Below are positions 34,540 to 44,488 of a DNA stretch of 64,000 bases, in pieces. The stretch comes from Bacillus sp. P14.5 (GTDB taxonomy: Bacteria > Bacillota > Bacilli > Bacillales > Bacillaceae_B). Position numbers and translations under genes: made by a program. The DNA is taken from the NCBI RefSeq assembly GCF_003316765.1, contig NZ_NIJF01000073.1, positions 141,319-205,318 of the forward strand, in the 5' to 3' direction. A model generated the notes under the pieces. It did no database searches, was not told where the DNA came from, and saw only the letters and a program-made list of their open reading frames with translations. How positions within the stretch are numbered: position 1 is the stretch's first letter; each line of letters begins with the position of its first letter.

Positions 34540-35817
34540 ATGAAATTTAAAAAGAGTTTGCTTGCTGTTATGTTACTGGGTTTAAGCGCATTTCTTTTTG
34601 CTTGCGGTGGAGAAGAATCTTCCGGCGGCGAAGATGGGGATAAAGTGACACTGGATTTTTGGTTGTTCGGAGCAACGAACTATGAGGCGTTAGCAGAGGA
34701 ATATGAAAAAGAAAATCCTGATGTGAAAATCAATATTAAGACTTCGGAATTAGGAGATCACCATAATAGTTTGTTTACGGCCATTTCTTCTGGTACAGGA
34801 GCTCCTGATCTAGCGATGATCGAAGTTGATCAGTTAGACCGTTACCGTGAAGCGCAGGATCGTTTTGTGAACTTATATGATTTAGGTGCTGAAGATATTA
34901 AAGGTGAATATTTGGACTGGAAATGGAGAGGTGCTGAGAACGGCGATGGAGACTTCCTATTTGGCCTTCCGACAGACATCGGTCCAAAAGCAATGTACTA
35001 CCATACAGAGGTTTTTGAAGAGGCTGGCCTGCCGACAGATCCTGATGAAGTGAGCGAGTTGATCTCAACTCCTGAAGCTTTCAAAGAGGCAGCCAAAAAA
35101 GTTCTTGATGCAACTGACAAGCCGATGGTAGACAGCATGGAAATGGCATTCCGCGCTAACATGGATGCTCTTGAAGTGAGTTATTTCAACCGTGATGGCG
35201 AGCTGTTGATTGAAGAGAAGGATAATGGCGTTAAAGAAGCATATGACTTTGCCGTTGAATTGGATCAAGAAGGGTACGTTGGAAACTTCGAAATGTGGAC
35301 ACCTGAATGGGCGAATGCATTGAATATAGGCGGATTTGCTGTAGAAATGGCACCGGCTTGGTTAAAAGGCTACATGACAGAAAACGCTCCTGAAGGGGAA
35401 GGAAAGTGGCGCGTGACAACATTGCCTACTCAATTTGCCGGCAACTGGGGAGGTTCTTATATCTCCATTCCTTCAGAAACCAAGCATAGTGAAGAAGCTT
35501 ATGAGTTTGCCCAATGGCTTCTTTCTTCAGAGAACCAAATGCAATCTTTTGTTGAAAATGGCCTGTTCCCATCCGCACCTGACGTGTATGAGATGGAAGA
35601 GTTTAAAAACAATTCAGATGCTTATTTTGGCGGAGAAAATACAGCCAAATACTTTGCAGAAGCAGCTAAAGAGATTCCTGAAGTATACAAAGGACCTAAA
35701 TATGTAACTGTAAATAATGAAGTTCTAACAGCACTCCGGAATGTCCTAGAAGGCGGAGATCCTGAAAAGGAATGGGATGCTGCTGTCAAACGTATCAAAG
35801 ATTTGCTGAAACGTTAA
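34540..35817 (+). CDS. sugar ABC transporter substrate-binding lipoprotein
   Basis: 425 residues, start 34540 after GGAGGGG. Signal peptide with lipobox FACG (Cys near 22) and an acidic Gly/Ser linker, then a family-1 (SBP_bac_1) solute-binding protein: LDFWLFGATNYEALAEEY, GAPDLAMIEVDQ, and a C-terminal IKDLLKR helix. The neighbouring GH1 enzyme suggests a beta-glucoside or cellobiose ligand; this is inferred from context. Confidence 0.92.
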   Translation: MKFKKSLLAVMLLGLSAFLFACGGEESSGGEDGDKVTLDFWLFGATNYEALAEEYEKENPDVKINIKTSELGDHHNSLFTAISSGTGAPDLAMIEVDQLDRYREAQDRFVNLYDLGAEDIKGEYLDWKWRGAENGDGDFLFGLPTDIGPKAMYYHTEVFEEAGLPTDPDEVSELISTPEAFKEAAKKVLDATDKPMVDSMEMAFRANMDALEVSYFNRDGELLIEEKDNGVKEAYDFAVELDQEGYVGNFEMWTPEWANALNIGGFAVEMAPAWLKGYMTENAPEGEGKWRVTTLPTQFAGNWGGSYISIPSETKHSEEAYEFAQWLLSSENQMQSFVENGLFPSAPDVYEMEEFKNNSDAYFGGENTAKYFAEAAKEIPEVYKGPKYVTVNNEVLTALRNVLEGGDPEKEWDAAVKRIKDLLKR

Positions 35818-35877
35818 TGCTAACCGGGCTGGATGGAGGTTTCCATCTGGCCCTCATTTCTTAAGGAGGTAGTCAGG

Positions 35878-36824
35878 TTGGAAAATACACATAAGCAAGC
35901 AAGGACCTCTGCTAAAGTCAGTAAATTATCCGAAAAGAAAAAGATATGATCTCTGGCTATTTATATGTTGCGCCCTTCTTCATCATTTTTGGCATCATTG
36001 GACTTTATCCCGCGATTTTCAGTATCGTGCTTGCTTTTCAAAAATGGAACGGTTTAGGGGAGATGGAATTTGTAGGATTGAGCAACTTTGCAATCGTCCT
36101 GCAGGATCCCCTGTTTTGGAAGTCTCTTTATAACACCATCATCATCGGTTTGATGGGTACAGCCCCGCAATTGATTGTAGGGATCATTCTGGCTTACTTC
36201 TTGAATATGGCTGTCATCCGGTTCACAAATTTCTTCAGGGTGACCATCTTCATGCCGTATATCACATCCATGGTTGCAGTGGCTTTAGTGTTTGGTGTGT
36301 TTTTCAGTGGAGATGAGAGTGCTCTGGCAAACTACGTTATCGGATTATTCGGTGTGGATCCAGTGAGCTGGAAAACGTCCGAGTGGGGAGCGAAAATCGC
36401 CATCTCATTGATGGTCTTCTGGCGCTGGGTCGGATACAACACCATCATTTATCTGGCTGGCCTTCAAAGTATCCCGAAGGATTTATATGAGGCTGCCACA
36501 ATTGATGGAGCCAGCAAATTTCAGCAATTTACTCACATCACCATCCCTTTGCTGAAGCCGTTCATTGTGTTGACTGTCTTTATGTCCACAGTGGGAGCTC
36601 TTCAGTTGTTTGCGGAACCAACCGTTTTCTTGGGAGCTTCGGCATTCAGCCGTGATGAGGCGATGACCGTCGTGATGTATTTATATCGTGATGCCTTCAA
36701 TTTAGGGTCATTCGGAACAGCTTCTGCAACGGCAGTATTGTTATTGATTATCATTATAGCGGCCGCTGCTTTGAATACATGGCTGACTTCAGGTGCAGGC
36801 AGCAAGAAGAAGAGAGGTGTATAA
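35878..36824 (+). CDS. sugar ABC permease, MalF type (frameshifted near the start)
   Basis: AAGGAGG precedes a TTG at 35878 that reads ENTHKQARTSAKVSKLSEK and then stops. One base added in A5 (35938-35942) joins it as EKKKDMISGYLYVAPFFII to the long frame. Six membrane spans follow, with the coupling motif EAATIDGASKFQQFTHITIPLL. The ATG at 35946 alone would lack a ribosome site. Forms the pore with the next gene product. Confidence 0.9.
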
Positions 36825-36827
36825 GAG

Positions 36828-37667
36828 ATGGGACAACAGCGGAAAAAACCATTTAACTTAGGAACGTTTATGATTTATGCAGTTCTGAGCCTTGCTTCTC
36901 TGTTCTCTCTATTTCCGTTTTATTGGATGTTTGTCATGGCGACGCGTCCAAGTGCGGCTTATAATTCGATTCCTCCGACAATCCTTCCCGGTGGAATGCT
37001 TGTTGAAAACTTCCAAAAAGTTTTGGATACGATTCCTTTCTTCAATGCGATGTGGAATACGGTCCTCTTATGTACGACCGTCACAGTGGCTGTTTTATTC
37101 ATCAGTTCGCTTGCTGGTTTTGCTTTTGCGAAATTCAATTTTCCGGGCAAAAACTTTTTATTCATCTGTATTCTGCTGACAATGGTCATTCCTCCTCAGC
37201 TGGGATTGATTCCACAGTACTATTTGATTTCCCAATTAGGATGGCTGGATACGCTGCTCGGGGCAGGAGTATTGTTCTTGCTCAATCCGCTTGGAATCTT
37301 TCTGATGCGCCAGTACATCACTCAATCTGTACCGGATGAACTGATGGAGGCGGCCAAGCTGGATGGCTGTTCGAACTTCCGTATTTATTGGAGTATCGTA
37401 CTTCCAATCGTCAAACCAGCCTTTGCTACTTTGGGAATCATCGTGTTCACACTCGTGTGGGGCGAATTCTTATGGCAGTTCACGGTGCTTCGCGACCCCG
37501 CATCTTATACTTTGCAGGTAGCACTCGCATCCCTGAATAATGCGTTCCGAGTCGATTTCGGTATGCTTTTATCAGGTGTATTCTGGGCCACCGTTCCATT
37601 GATCGTCATCTTCCTGTTTTTCAATAAATGGTTTATTTCCAGTATTACGGAAGGTTCGATCAAGTAA
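36828..37667 (+). CDS. sugar ABC permease, MalG type
   Basis: 279 residues, six membrane spans, start 3 bases after the previous stop with AGAGAGG upstream. EAAKLDGCSNFRIYWSIVLPIVKP is the ATPase-coupling loop. No ATPase gene follows, so a shared MsmX-type ATPase is expected. Confidence 0.95.
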   Translation: MGQQRKKPFNLGTFMIYAVLSLASLFSLFPFYWMFVMATRPSAAYNSIPPTILPGGMLVENFQKVLDTIPFFNAMWNTVLLCTTVTVAVLFISSLAGFAFAKFNFPGKNFLFICILLTMVIPPQLGLIPQYYLISQLGWLDTLLGAGVLFLLNPLGIFLMRQYITQSVPDELMEAAKLDGCSNFRIYWSIVLPIVKPAFATLGIIVFTLVWGEFLWQFTVLRDPASYTLQVALASLNNAFRVDFGMLLSGVFWATVPLIVIFLFFNKWFISSITEGSIK

Positions 37668-37746
37668 AACGGTGCCACTCCCTCTAATTGTTGGTACAAT
37701 TATACTAATAAGATATCGGACAATGCTTAAGGAGCTGTAACACACA

Positions 37747-38763
37747 ATGAACCTGACCATAAGAGATATTGCCAAGATGGCTGGTGTATCACCTGCCACT
37801 GTATCCAAGATTATGAACAATTATGGAGGAATCAGCGAGGCTACCAGACAAAAAGTTTACAAAATTATAGAAGACACAAAGTATCAACCGACCTTTTCTG
37901 CAAAATCCCTGGCTACTAAAAAATCGAATCTGATTGGCTTGATTTACGCCGGTAAGATCAATGTTGATTTTACCCATCCTTTTTTCAATGAAGTAATCAA
38001 TTCTTTTAAAAAGGCTGTAGGTGCTTTAGGGTACGATATTCTGTTGTTTTCAAACGAAAAGATTTATAAGGGCGAGAGCAAATACCTGGAAAGATGCAGG
38101 CATTTTCATGTAGACGGCTGCCTGATCATCGCAGGGGATGAAATAGAAGAAGAAGTGGAAGAGATTGCGAAAAGTGATATTCCTTGTATCGGGATCGACT
38201 TGAAGATAGACGGACCCCGCTCCAGCTATATCATGACAGATAATACGAAAATCGGATTAAAAGTGGTGGAGCATCTTTATTTGAATCAGACAAGGAAGGT
38301 TGCCTATATCGGCGGAAAAACTGATTCACTCATTGCAAGTATCCGAAACGAAGGATTCATGGAAGGGATGTCACAGTTTGGCCTGCCCATCCTCGAAGAG
38401 TGGATCCGGTACGGAGACTTTTTTGAAGAAAGCGGCTACCGCTCAATGAAAGAAATTCTGAAGGCCGATGAGCTGCCGGAAGCCGTATTTGCGGCGTCTG
38501 ACATGATGGCTTTAGGTGCTTTGAAAGCGATAAAAGAGGAGGGGCTGTCTGTTCCGCATGATATCCAGCTCATTGGCTGTGATGATATCGAATCATGCCG
38601 TTACAGTGACCCGCCGCTTACAACCGTAAAACAAGACAAACAAAAATTAGGGAAATTGGCTGCCTACATGCTTAAGGATCTTATACAGGATAATCAGGAC
38701 ATCCAACCCGTAAAAGTAGACCCTGAGCTTGTCATCCGGGCATCTAGTGTAGAGAGAATATAG
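37747..38763 (+). CDS. LacI-family transcriptional regulator
   Basis: 338 residues. The N-terminal helix-turn-helix TIRDIAKMAGVSPATVSKIMNN and hinge helix SAKSLATKKSNLIG are followed by a periplasmic-binding-protein-like effector domain ending in AYMLKDLIQ. It lies between the permeases and the glycosidase, and very likely binds the two AAACCGGTTT operators upstream of the operon. AAGGAG precedes the ATG. Confidence 0.95.
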   Translation: MNLTIRDIAKMAGVSPATVSKIMNNYGGISEATRQKVYKIIEDTKYQPTFSAKSLATKKSNLIGLIYAGKINVDFTHPFFNEVINSFKKAVGALGYDILLFSNEKIYKGESKYLERCRHFHVDGCLIIAGDEIEEEVEEIAKSDIPCIGIDLKIDGPRSSYIMTDNTKIGLKVVEHLYLNQTRKVAYIGGKTDSLIASIRNEGFMEGMSQFGLPILEEWIRYGDFFEESGYRSMKEILKADELPEAVFAASDMMALGALKAIKEEGLSVPHDIQLIGCDDIESCRYSDPPLTTVKQDKQKLGKLAAYMLKDLIQDNQDIQPVKVDPELVIRASSVERI

Positions 38764-38795
38764 CCACTCCCATTACAACACTGGAGGTAACGAAT

Positions 38796-40141
38796 ATGAC
38801 TACAACAATACAATTTCCAGAAACTTTGAAATGGGGAGCTGCAACAGCTTCATACCAAATTGAAGGTGCTGCTTTTGAAGACGGAAGAACACCATCGATT
38901 TGGGATGTGTTTTCCCATGCGCCGGGAAATGTTAAAAACGGCGACCATGGAGACGAGGCGTGTGACAGTTACCATCGATATAAAGAAGATGTAGGGCATC
39001 TGAAAGACTTAGGTGTCGACCTATATAGATTCTCCATATCGTGGTCCAGGGTGATTCCCGGTGGGACTGGCGAATTGAATCCGAAAGGTGTTGCCTACTA
39101 CCGGAACCTGATTGACGAGCTGCTGAAGAACGGAATTGAACCGATGATCACCCTTTACCACTGGGATCTGCCTCAAGTTTTACAAGAACAAGGAGGCTGG
39201 GAAAACCGTTCGACGACGGATGCCTTCCATGAGTATGCAGTCGCGATGTTCAAGGAATTCGGCGATAAAGTGAAGAAGTGGATCACCATCAATGAGCCGT
39301 GGTGTGCCTCGTTTCTATCAAACTACTTAGGCATACACGCACCTGGCAAGACAGACTTGCAGGCTGCGGTCGATGTGTCTCATCACCTGCTCCTTGGACA
39401 CGGTAAAGCGGTTGCGTCCTTCCGGGATCTTGTGCCCAATGGGGAAATCGGTTATGCGCCGAATCTGGGGTGGCTGGAGCCTTATACCCAGAACGAAGCG
39501 GATAAAAAAGCGTGCCAGCGCGGCTTAATGTGGCAGAAGGAGTGGTTCATGGATCCTGTTTTTAAAGGGTCATATCCTGATGAGTTGATTGGGATTTTTG
39601 AAAAAATAACGCTGTGCTGAAGATAGAAGAGGGCGACCTTGATATCATTTCCCAGCCAATCGATTTCATGGGACTCAATTATTATACAGGCGGTCTCGGA
39701 CGTTACAAAGAAGACGGCGGCCTGTTTCAAGTAGAAGAAGTGCCGCTGGATGAGCGCCGGACAGATATCGGCTGGCCGATTTACGGTGAAGGATTTTACA
39801 AAATGTTAACGGATCTTCATGAAACCTATGGAGAGGTGCCGATCTACATTACGGAAAATGGGGCGTGCTATAACCACGAAGTAGTGAATGGCAGAGTGGC
39901 TGATCAAGAGCGAATCGATTATTTGAAGCAGCACCTGACTGCCTTGCATCGTGCTATTGGCGCCGGCGTTCCTATTAAGGGATACATTGTATGGTCCCTG
40001 CTTGATAACTTTGAATGGGCAGAAGGATACGAGAAGAGATTCGGGATTATCCATGTTAACTTCAGAACGTTTGAACGGACGCGAAAAGACAGCTATTACT
40101 GGTACAGGCAGACTGTAACGAATAAGTGGTTTGAGCGTTGA
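38796..40141 (+). CDS. GH1 beta-glucosidase/6-phospho-beta-glucosidase-like enzyme (frameshifted)
   Basis: Glycoside hydrolase family 1, about 448 residues when corrected. The N-terminal signature is GAATASYQIEGA, the acid/base Glu167 is in TINEPW and the nucleophile in YITENG. The frame breaks after GIFEK; adding an A to A6 (39601-39606) gives FEKNNAVLKIEEGDLDIISQ. Because import is by an ABC system rather than PTS, the substrate is probably an unphosphorylated beta-glucoside. There is no signal peptide, so it acts in the cytoplasm. Confidence 0.92.
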
Positions 40142-40182
40142 TTTTTTCATAGATCCTTATATTAGCCCAATATTTCTGTTAG

Positions 40183-40219
40183 AAAAAACGACTCTTTTTC
40201 AGATGGAGAGTCGTTTTTT
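40183..40219 (+). terminator. intrinsic terminator of the beta-glucoside operon
   Basis: AAAAAACGACTCT pairs with AGAGTCGTTTTTT around an 11-base loop. Confidence 0.93.
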
Positions 40220-40417
40220 TATTGTGTTTATGGCGTGGGGGTCACCACCTGGAGGGTGGTACTCACTGGAACAGACTTAGTCCCTCATGGTCAAATAGCA
40301 GACTTGAACTCATTTAGAGGGTGGTAGATAATTATTTCCATTATTTGAAGAAAAGCAGCCTTTTTTACCTTTTTGAATCTAATAAAGGAATATTATTCCT
40401 CTATTTAAAGTGAAGAA

Positions 40418-40675
40418 GAACATGACTTTCAATTTCGCCTTTAAATAGAGGGAAAAATTCCCCTTATTTCATAAATATCACTGAAAATCGCTTAAATAGA
40501 GGGAGAATTTCCCCTTATTAGACTCAAATCACTAGAAAATAGGGTTTTTTTCTGAAATAAGGGGAAAAACTCCCCTTATTTACCCTCTAAATGAGTTAGA
40601 GTTTGCATTTAACGGGAAAAATTCCCCTTATTTCTCCTGCTAGTTGCTCACTCAGGAACATGACTTTCAATTCCG
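40418..40675. repeat. GGGGAA composite hairpin element, copy 3, between direct repeats
   Basis: The element (about 40443-40645) has the same hairpins and spacers as copy 1, for example AGAGGGAGAATTTCCCCTT and CTCAAATCACTAGAAAAT. GAACATGACTTTCAATTTCG lies just before it (40418) and GAACATGACTTTCAATTCCG just after (40656), one base different. This looks like a target-site duplication or a recombination footprint. The remaining bases 40220-40900 contain no gene. Confidence 0.85.
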
Positions 40676-40902
40676 CTTTTTTCTAAAAGGTTGTTGTGTA
40701 TCACCTCCATCGGGAGCGGCGGACAATCCAGCTTCAGCCACCCATTGGAATGGATTTAATCACACGGGTTATTCCCCTTGTAGGGGCGGCCCAGGGCGCA
40801 TACGCTTTTGAAACGTCCCTCTTTAAAGCACCAAAACAATTTATTTTCGAGGACTGAAGGGGTATAGTAATAGAAGAATCTTTATTAAAGAGTTGGTGTA
40901 CG

Positions 40903-41349
40903 ATGGAAAATGAATTTGAACAGTTGAAGCTGGAGAACCAGATCTGCTTTTTGCTTTATGCTGCTTCAAGGGAAATGACGAAGCAGTATAAAACGCTTCT
41001 AGAGGACCTGGATGTGACGTATCCTCAATATTTAGTGCTGCTGCTGTTATGGGAGCATGAGAGCCTGACGGTAAAAGGAATGGGAGAGAAATTATTTCTG
41101 GATTCCGGAACACTCACCCCGATGCTGAAACGGATGGAGGAGCAGGGGCTTCTTGTCAGGGAGCGATCGATTGAAGATCAGCGCTCCGTTTGGGTGGCGC
41201 TGACTTCCAAGGGACTAGGGCTTAAGCAAAAAGCTGCGGGTATCCCCGAGCGCATATTATCACTTGCCGGCAATACGGATGAAGAGAACAAAGTATTGCA
41301 ATCCTCGCTTCTGCGGCTGTTGAATAACCTTAATCAAACGTTTGATTAA
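40903..41349 (+). CDS. ohrR: OhrR-like MarR-family repressor
   Basis: 148 residues. Cys15 in LENQICFLLYAASREM is the peroxide-sensing Cys of OhrR. The winged helix includes LTVKGMGEKLFLDSGTLTPMLKRMEEQGLLVRERSIEDQR. It should repress ohr until organic hydroperoxides oxidise Cys15. It converges on ohr; a palindromic box is upstream of ohr. Confidence 0.92.
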   Translation: MENEFEQLKLENQICFLLYAASREMTKQYKTLLEDLDVTYPQYLVLLLLWEHESLTVKGMGEKLFLDSGTLTPMLKRMEEQGLLVRERSIEDQRSVWVALTSKGLGLKQKAAGIPERILSLAGNTDEENKVLQSSLLRLLNNLNQTFD

Positions 41350-41351
41350 GA

Positions 41352-41480
41352 ACAAAAGCGCAAGCGCCTCGATCAGGCCCGACAGGCAAATGTTCCAAAG
41401 AGAAAAAAAGGTGGTCTTCCCTTTTATTCTCTTTGGGTGATTTGATCCCGAGGGGCTAGGCGCAGTAGCTGGACGTAGAT
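41352..41480. repeat. dispersed intergenic repeat after ohrR
   Basis: Starts with AAAAGCGCAAGCGCCTCGAT and ends near GGGGCTAGGCGCAGTAGCTG, with an inner hairpin CAAAGAGAAAA / TTTTATTCTCTTTG. I recognise this as a widespread Bacillaceae extragenic repeat; exact limits are approximate. Confidence 0.65.
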
Positions 41481-41532
41481 AAGATAGGTAAAAGTTGTCT
41501 ACAGAGATGAATTTTATCATTTCATAAGCAAG

Positions 41533-41575
41533 AAAAAAGCGCACGATCCTGGTCAAAGGATCGTGCACTTTTTAA
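41533..41575. terminator. bidirectional terminator between ohrR and ohr
   Basis: AAAAAGCGCACGATCC pairs with GGATCGTGCACTTTTT around TGGTCAAA. Confidence 0.9.
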
Positions 41576-41585
41576 TTTCTTCAGC

Positions 41586-42011
41586 TTATTCTACAACTTC
41601 CAACTCAACGTCGATGTTGCCTCTTGTTGCTTTGGAGTAAGGGCAGAAGTCGTGTGCTTTGTGGACAAGGTCCTCTAACGTATCACGGTCGACGCCAGTA
41701 CCTTTGACCTGTAATTTCACTGCCAGTTTATAGCCGTTGTCTTCTTCGTCTTTTAATAAGCTAACGTTGGCTGTTACCTCTGAATCGAAGGATACTTTGG
41801 CTTTCTTGGCAATCAGTTGAAGAGCACCGTCAAAGCACGCTGCATAGCCGGATGCAAATAGCTGTTCAGGGTTGGTTGCTTCCGGAAGTTCTTTCTTCCT
41901 TGGTGTTCCCGGCATTGCTAATTGCAGATTGATGTTTCCCTCTGACGATTCTACACGGCCTTCTCTTCCACCGACAGCTGAAACGGATGTAGTAAATAAT
42001 GCTTCTGACAT
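41586..42011 (-). CDS. ohr: organic hydroperoxide resistance protein
   Basis: 141 residues of the OsmC/Ohr family; reduces organic hydroperoxides with thiol (lipoyl) reductant. Catalytic Cys59 in SGYAACFDGAL and Cys123 in HDFCPYSKATRGN. The start MSEALFTTSVSAVGG follows AAGGAGAG; the longer frame has no site. Confidence 0.96.
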   Translation of the reverse strand: MSEALFTTSVSAVGGREGRVESSEGNINLQLAMPGTPRKKELPEATNPEQLFASGYAACFDGALQLIAKKAKVSFDSEVTANVSLLKDEEDNGYKLAVKLQVKGTGVDRDTLEDLVHKAHDFCPYSKATRGNIDVELEVVE

Positions 42012-42042
42012 TATGCATCTCTCCTTTAGTTTTTTAATGTGT

Positions 42043-42068
42043 AAATTAAGTTGTGCACAATTTAATTT
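42043..42068 (-). promoter_or_regulatory. OhrR box upstream of ohr
   Basis: AAATTAAGTTGTG faces CACAATTTAATTT, an almost perfect palindrome, and a further AATTGTG-type half-site lies just upstream. The pattern matches the B. subtilis OhrR operator (AATTAAATTGTAT arms). It sits 32 bases before the ohr ATG. Confidence 0.85.
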
Positions 42069-42198
42069 TACACAATTTAATTTTATAATCAATTATTTGG
42101 ATTGAGTGACTCTCACCCTATGTACATATAGTTAACACTGCGCGAAAAATTAAACCTGCATTTGCATATCGGGAAAATGGAAAAGGGTTCTTTAATAA

Positions 42199-42239
42199 AG
42201 TAAAGCACTAAAAGGGACAGTCCCTCTTAGTGCTTTACT
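42199..42239. repeat. GGGAC hairpin element, copy 3
   Basis: AGTAAAGCACTAA / TTAGTGCTTTACT arms around the AGGGACAGTCCCT core; 3 bases from the sulfotransferase stop codon, so it probably ends that transcript. Confidence 0.87.
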
Positions 42240-42242
42240 GTT

Positions 42243-43025
42243 TTAAAAGTTTTCAAGTGAATAGCCATACGTTTTAAAGTCATCCGTAAATAATTCTTGT
42301 ACCAAATTTTTAGTTTCTTCATCATAAAAATGGCGGTAGTCCGGGAGCGACATGTTTCGCAAGGATTGCTTTGACAGTTTCACATCGGCGAATGATTGAT
42401 TGATGCCGGCGGATATTTTATCAGCATTGTGGTGATGGGATTTGGTGATCTCTTCAAGCGGAGATGCCAAAAGCCCATATGATTTTTCTATGGCAGCCAT
42501 CTCTGATGCGAAATTTTCCAAGCGTATATATTTTGTGACGTATGCTTCTTCATTCTGTACATATTGCTTTGAGATATGAGTATCTATTCTGCCGTGTTCA
42601 TTATTTTTCACTTTATATAAAAACTCTTTAAAGGAGATACTGCCGTTTACAGCTTCCGGAGCCACACTGTTCATTGCCTCATCAAAGGAAAAGGCAAATA
42701 GAAAGGAACTTACTGCTCTTGTATAGGGGTTTCGAACCAGTTTGTAAACCTCTTTGTCTTTGGTGTCATGAAGCGTGAGAATCGCGTTTCGCATATAATC
42801 ATTCTGCTTTTGAAAAACTTCCATTCTATATGTGTGAACCCATGGATCATAGTCCAAGGCTTCATTAAGGATTCCAAGTTGGAAATAAAACCATTTAATC
42901 AGCGAGGTGCATCCGCTCTTTGGCGACCAGAAAAACATTACTGGGAATTCCTTTGAATATAGCGGGGGAGCGGAAGTGAATATGAAAGTATGCAATTGTT
43001 GTAGTTTGGGTGTCATTGACATCAT
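42243..43025 (-). CDS. sulfotransferase-domain protein
   Basis: About 260 residues. FFWSPKSGCTSLIKWF at 31-46 is a 5'-phosphosulfate loop and KLVRNPYTRAVSSFLFAF the 3'-phosphate block of PAPS-dependent sulfotransferases (family 2 carbohydrate type). It would transfer sulfate from PAPS to a glycan or small molecule. The start at 43025 follows AAGGAGG. There are no obvious glycan or PAPS synthesis genes nearby. Confidence 0.8.
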   Translation of the reverse strand: MMSMTPKLQQLHTFIFTSAPPLYSKEFPVMFFWSPKSGCTSLIKWFYFQLGILNEALDYDPWVHTYRMEVFQKQNDYMRNAILTLHDTKDKEVYKLVRNPYTRAVSSFLFAFSFDEAMNSVAPEAVNGSISFKEFLYKVKNNEHGRIDTHISKQYVQNEEAYVTKYIRLENFASEMAAIEKSYGLLASPLEEITKSHHHNADKISAGINQSFADVKLSKQSLRNMSLPDYRHFYDEETKNLVQELFTDDFKTYGYSLENF

Positions 43026-43129
43026 TCTTTCCTCCTTCTCTATTATTAAATGCAAACAAGCCCTGTTTTGGTTGGGTTTTTCTGCAAGTTAACGGAATAT
43101 TCTTGTTGGAGCGGGGACGCTTTACAGCA

Positions 43130-43166
43130 AAAAAAGCGGACTCCCGCCGGGGGAAGCCGCTTTTTC
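43130..43166 (-). terminator. terminator of the DUF418 gene
   Basis: AGCGG...CTCCC pairs with GGGGG...CCGCT around GCC with flanking A and T tracts; it lies 7 bases past the minus-strand stop. Confidence 0.85.
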
Positions 43167-43172
43167 TTGTTT

Positions 43173-44417
43173 TTATAGAATTCCTCTAGTATCAACTGCT
43201 TCTGGTGACGGGTCTTTCTTTTTCATGGATTGAAATTTTCCGTATGTGAAGGATCTCCACAGCCACTCCAGTGGACCGAATTGGAACTTTTTAAGCCAGA
43301 AGAAGCTGAAAATAATCTGGGCGGCGAATATCGCGAGTGCGATCAGGGTGCCGGCCCACAGGCTGACTTCTTCGTATAGGTCGAACCCTACGAAGATCAG
43401 GACGCAGATGATCGATTGTGACAGGTAATTTGTCAGCGCCATCTGTCCAGCAAATCCAAGCGGACGCAATCGTTTCTGCCATTGATCTTTCCTTAGAAGC
43501 AGTGCCAAAGCCGAGATATAGAAGAAACATAGAGTCACTCCGCTCAAGCTTGTAAACAATTGAACGTACGTAAAATTTTTAACTCCCTCGCCGAGGATCT
43601 CCAGTTTATAAAGCGCCAGCAGTGTGACCAACGGGATGCTGATTAAAAAGGTGATATTCCTGATTTTGCGGATCAGCCCCAAATGCGGTGTGTCCGGTTT
43701 GAAAATGCCTGCTTTTCCTGCCGCTAAGCCGAACAGGAACATGGCCAGCACAGGGATCATCGCTGGAATGGCATTGAAAATGAGAGGAACAAGTTCAGCT
43801 CCAAGCCGGTAGGAAATCAGTTCTCCGTAACTCGCAGTCGTATAAGCGTCGACATATCCATCATATTGGTCATCGTATGCGGAGATGTTCATCTCTTGGA
43901 ACTCCTCCAGCAGTCCGCTTGGCAGTAATAGTGTCAGACTGTACAAAACATTAATCACTAGCAGCAGGCTGAACGCCCAGATGATCATCGTCTTAATCTT
44001 TCTTTTATAGAAAGCTAAGAGCAGCAGCCCGGTTAGTGCATAGGTGTGCAGGATATCCCCGAACCACAGAAAAATTAGGTGAGCGGCTCCGTATAGGAAC
44101 AAACCCAGTATCCTGCGGAGATATAGCGGTGTTACCTTCAGCCCTTTTTGCTCAGCGCGGCTCATGAAAATATAGAAGCCAAGCCCAAACAGAAACGAAA
44201 ATATCGTGAAGAACTTCATGTCGATGAATAACGCGAAAAACATATCAATCCAATAATCCACGCCTGAAAACTCTGCTTCTACAGCATTAATAGATCTCAA
44301 GAAATCAGCAGAGTGAAAAGCAGGCATATTCACCAGGAAAATTCCGAATAGAGCAAACCCCCTGATGATATCAATCGTAACAATACGATCCTTCCCCAAT
44401 ACAGGTGACGAATTCAT
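43173..44417 (-). CDS. DUF418 (YeiB-type) membrane protein
   Basis: 414 residues, about ten membrane spans. DIIRGFALFGIFLVNMPAF at the N-terminus and GQMALTNYLSQSIICVLIF with GPLEWLWRSFTYGKFQ near the C-terminus are diagnostic. The family is related to heparan/acyltransferase-like membrane proteins; role not established. The start has GGAGAAG upstream. Confidence 0.93.
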   Translation of the reverse strand: MNSSPVLGKDRIVTIDIIRGFALFGIFLVNMPAFHSADFLRSINAVEAEFSGVDYWIDMFFALFIDMKFFTIFSFLFGLGFYIFMSRAEQKGLKVTPLYLRRILGLFLYGAAHLIFLWFGDILHTYALTGLLLLAFYKRKIKTMIIWAFSLLLVINVLYSLTLLLPSGLLEEFQEMNISAYDDQYDGYVDAYTTASYGELISYRLGAELVPLIFNAIPAMIPVLAMFLFGLAAGKAGIFKPDTPHLGLIRKIRNITFLISIPLVTLLALYKLEILGEGVKNFTYVQLFTSLSGVTLCFFYISALALLLRKDQWQKRLRPLGFAGQMALTNYLSQSIICVLIFVGFDLYEEVSLWAGTLIALAIFAAQIIFSFFWLKKFQFGPLEWLWRSFTYGKFQSMKKKDPSPEAVDTRGIL

Positions 44418-44488
44418 GATCTCTTCTCCTTTACTTTTAGATAGGATGAAAGCTGGAGTTTATGTGAAAATTCACATAAACCCATCCT

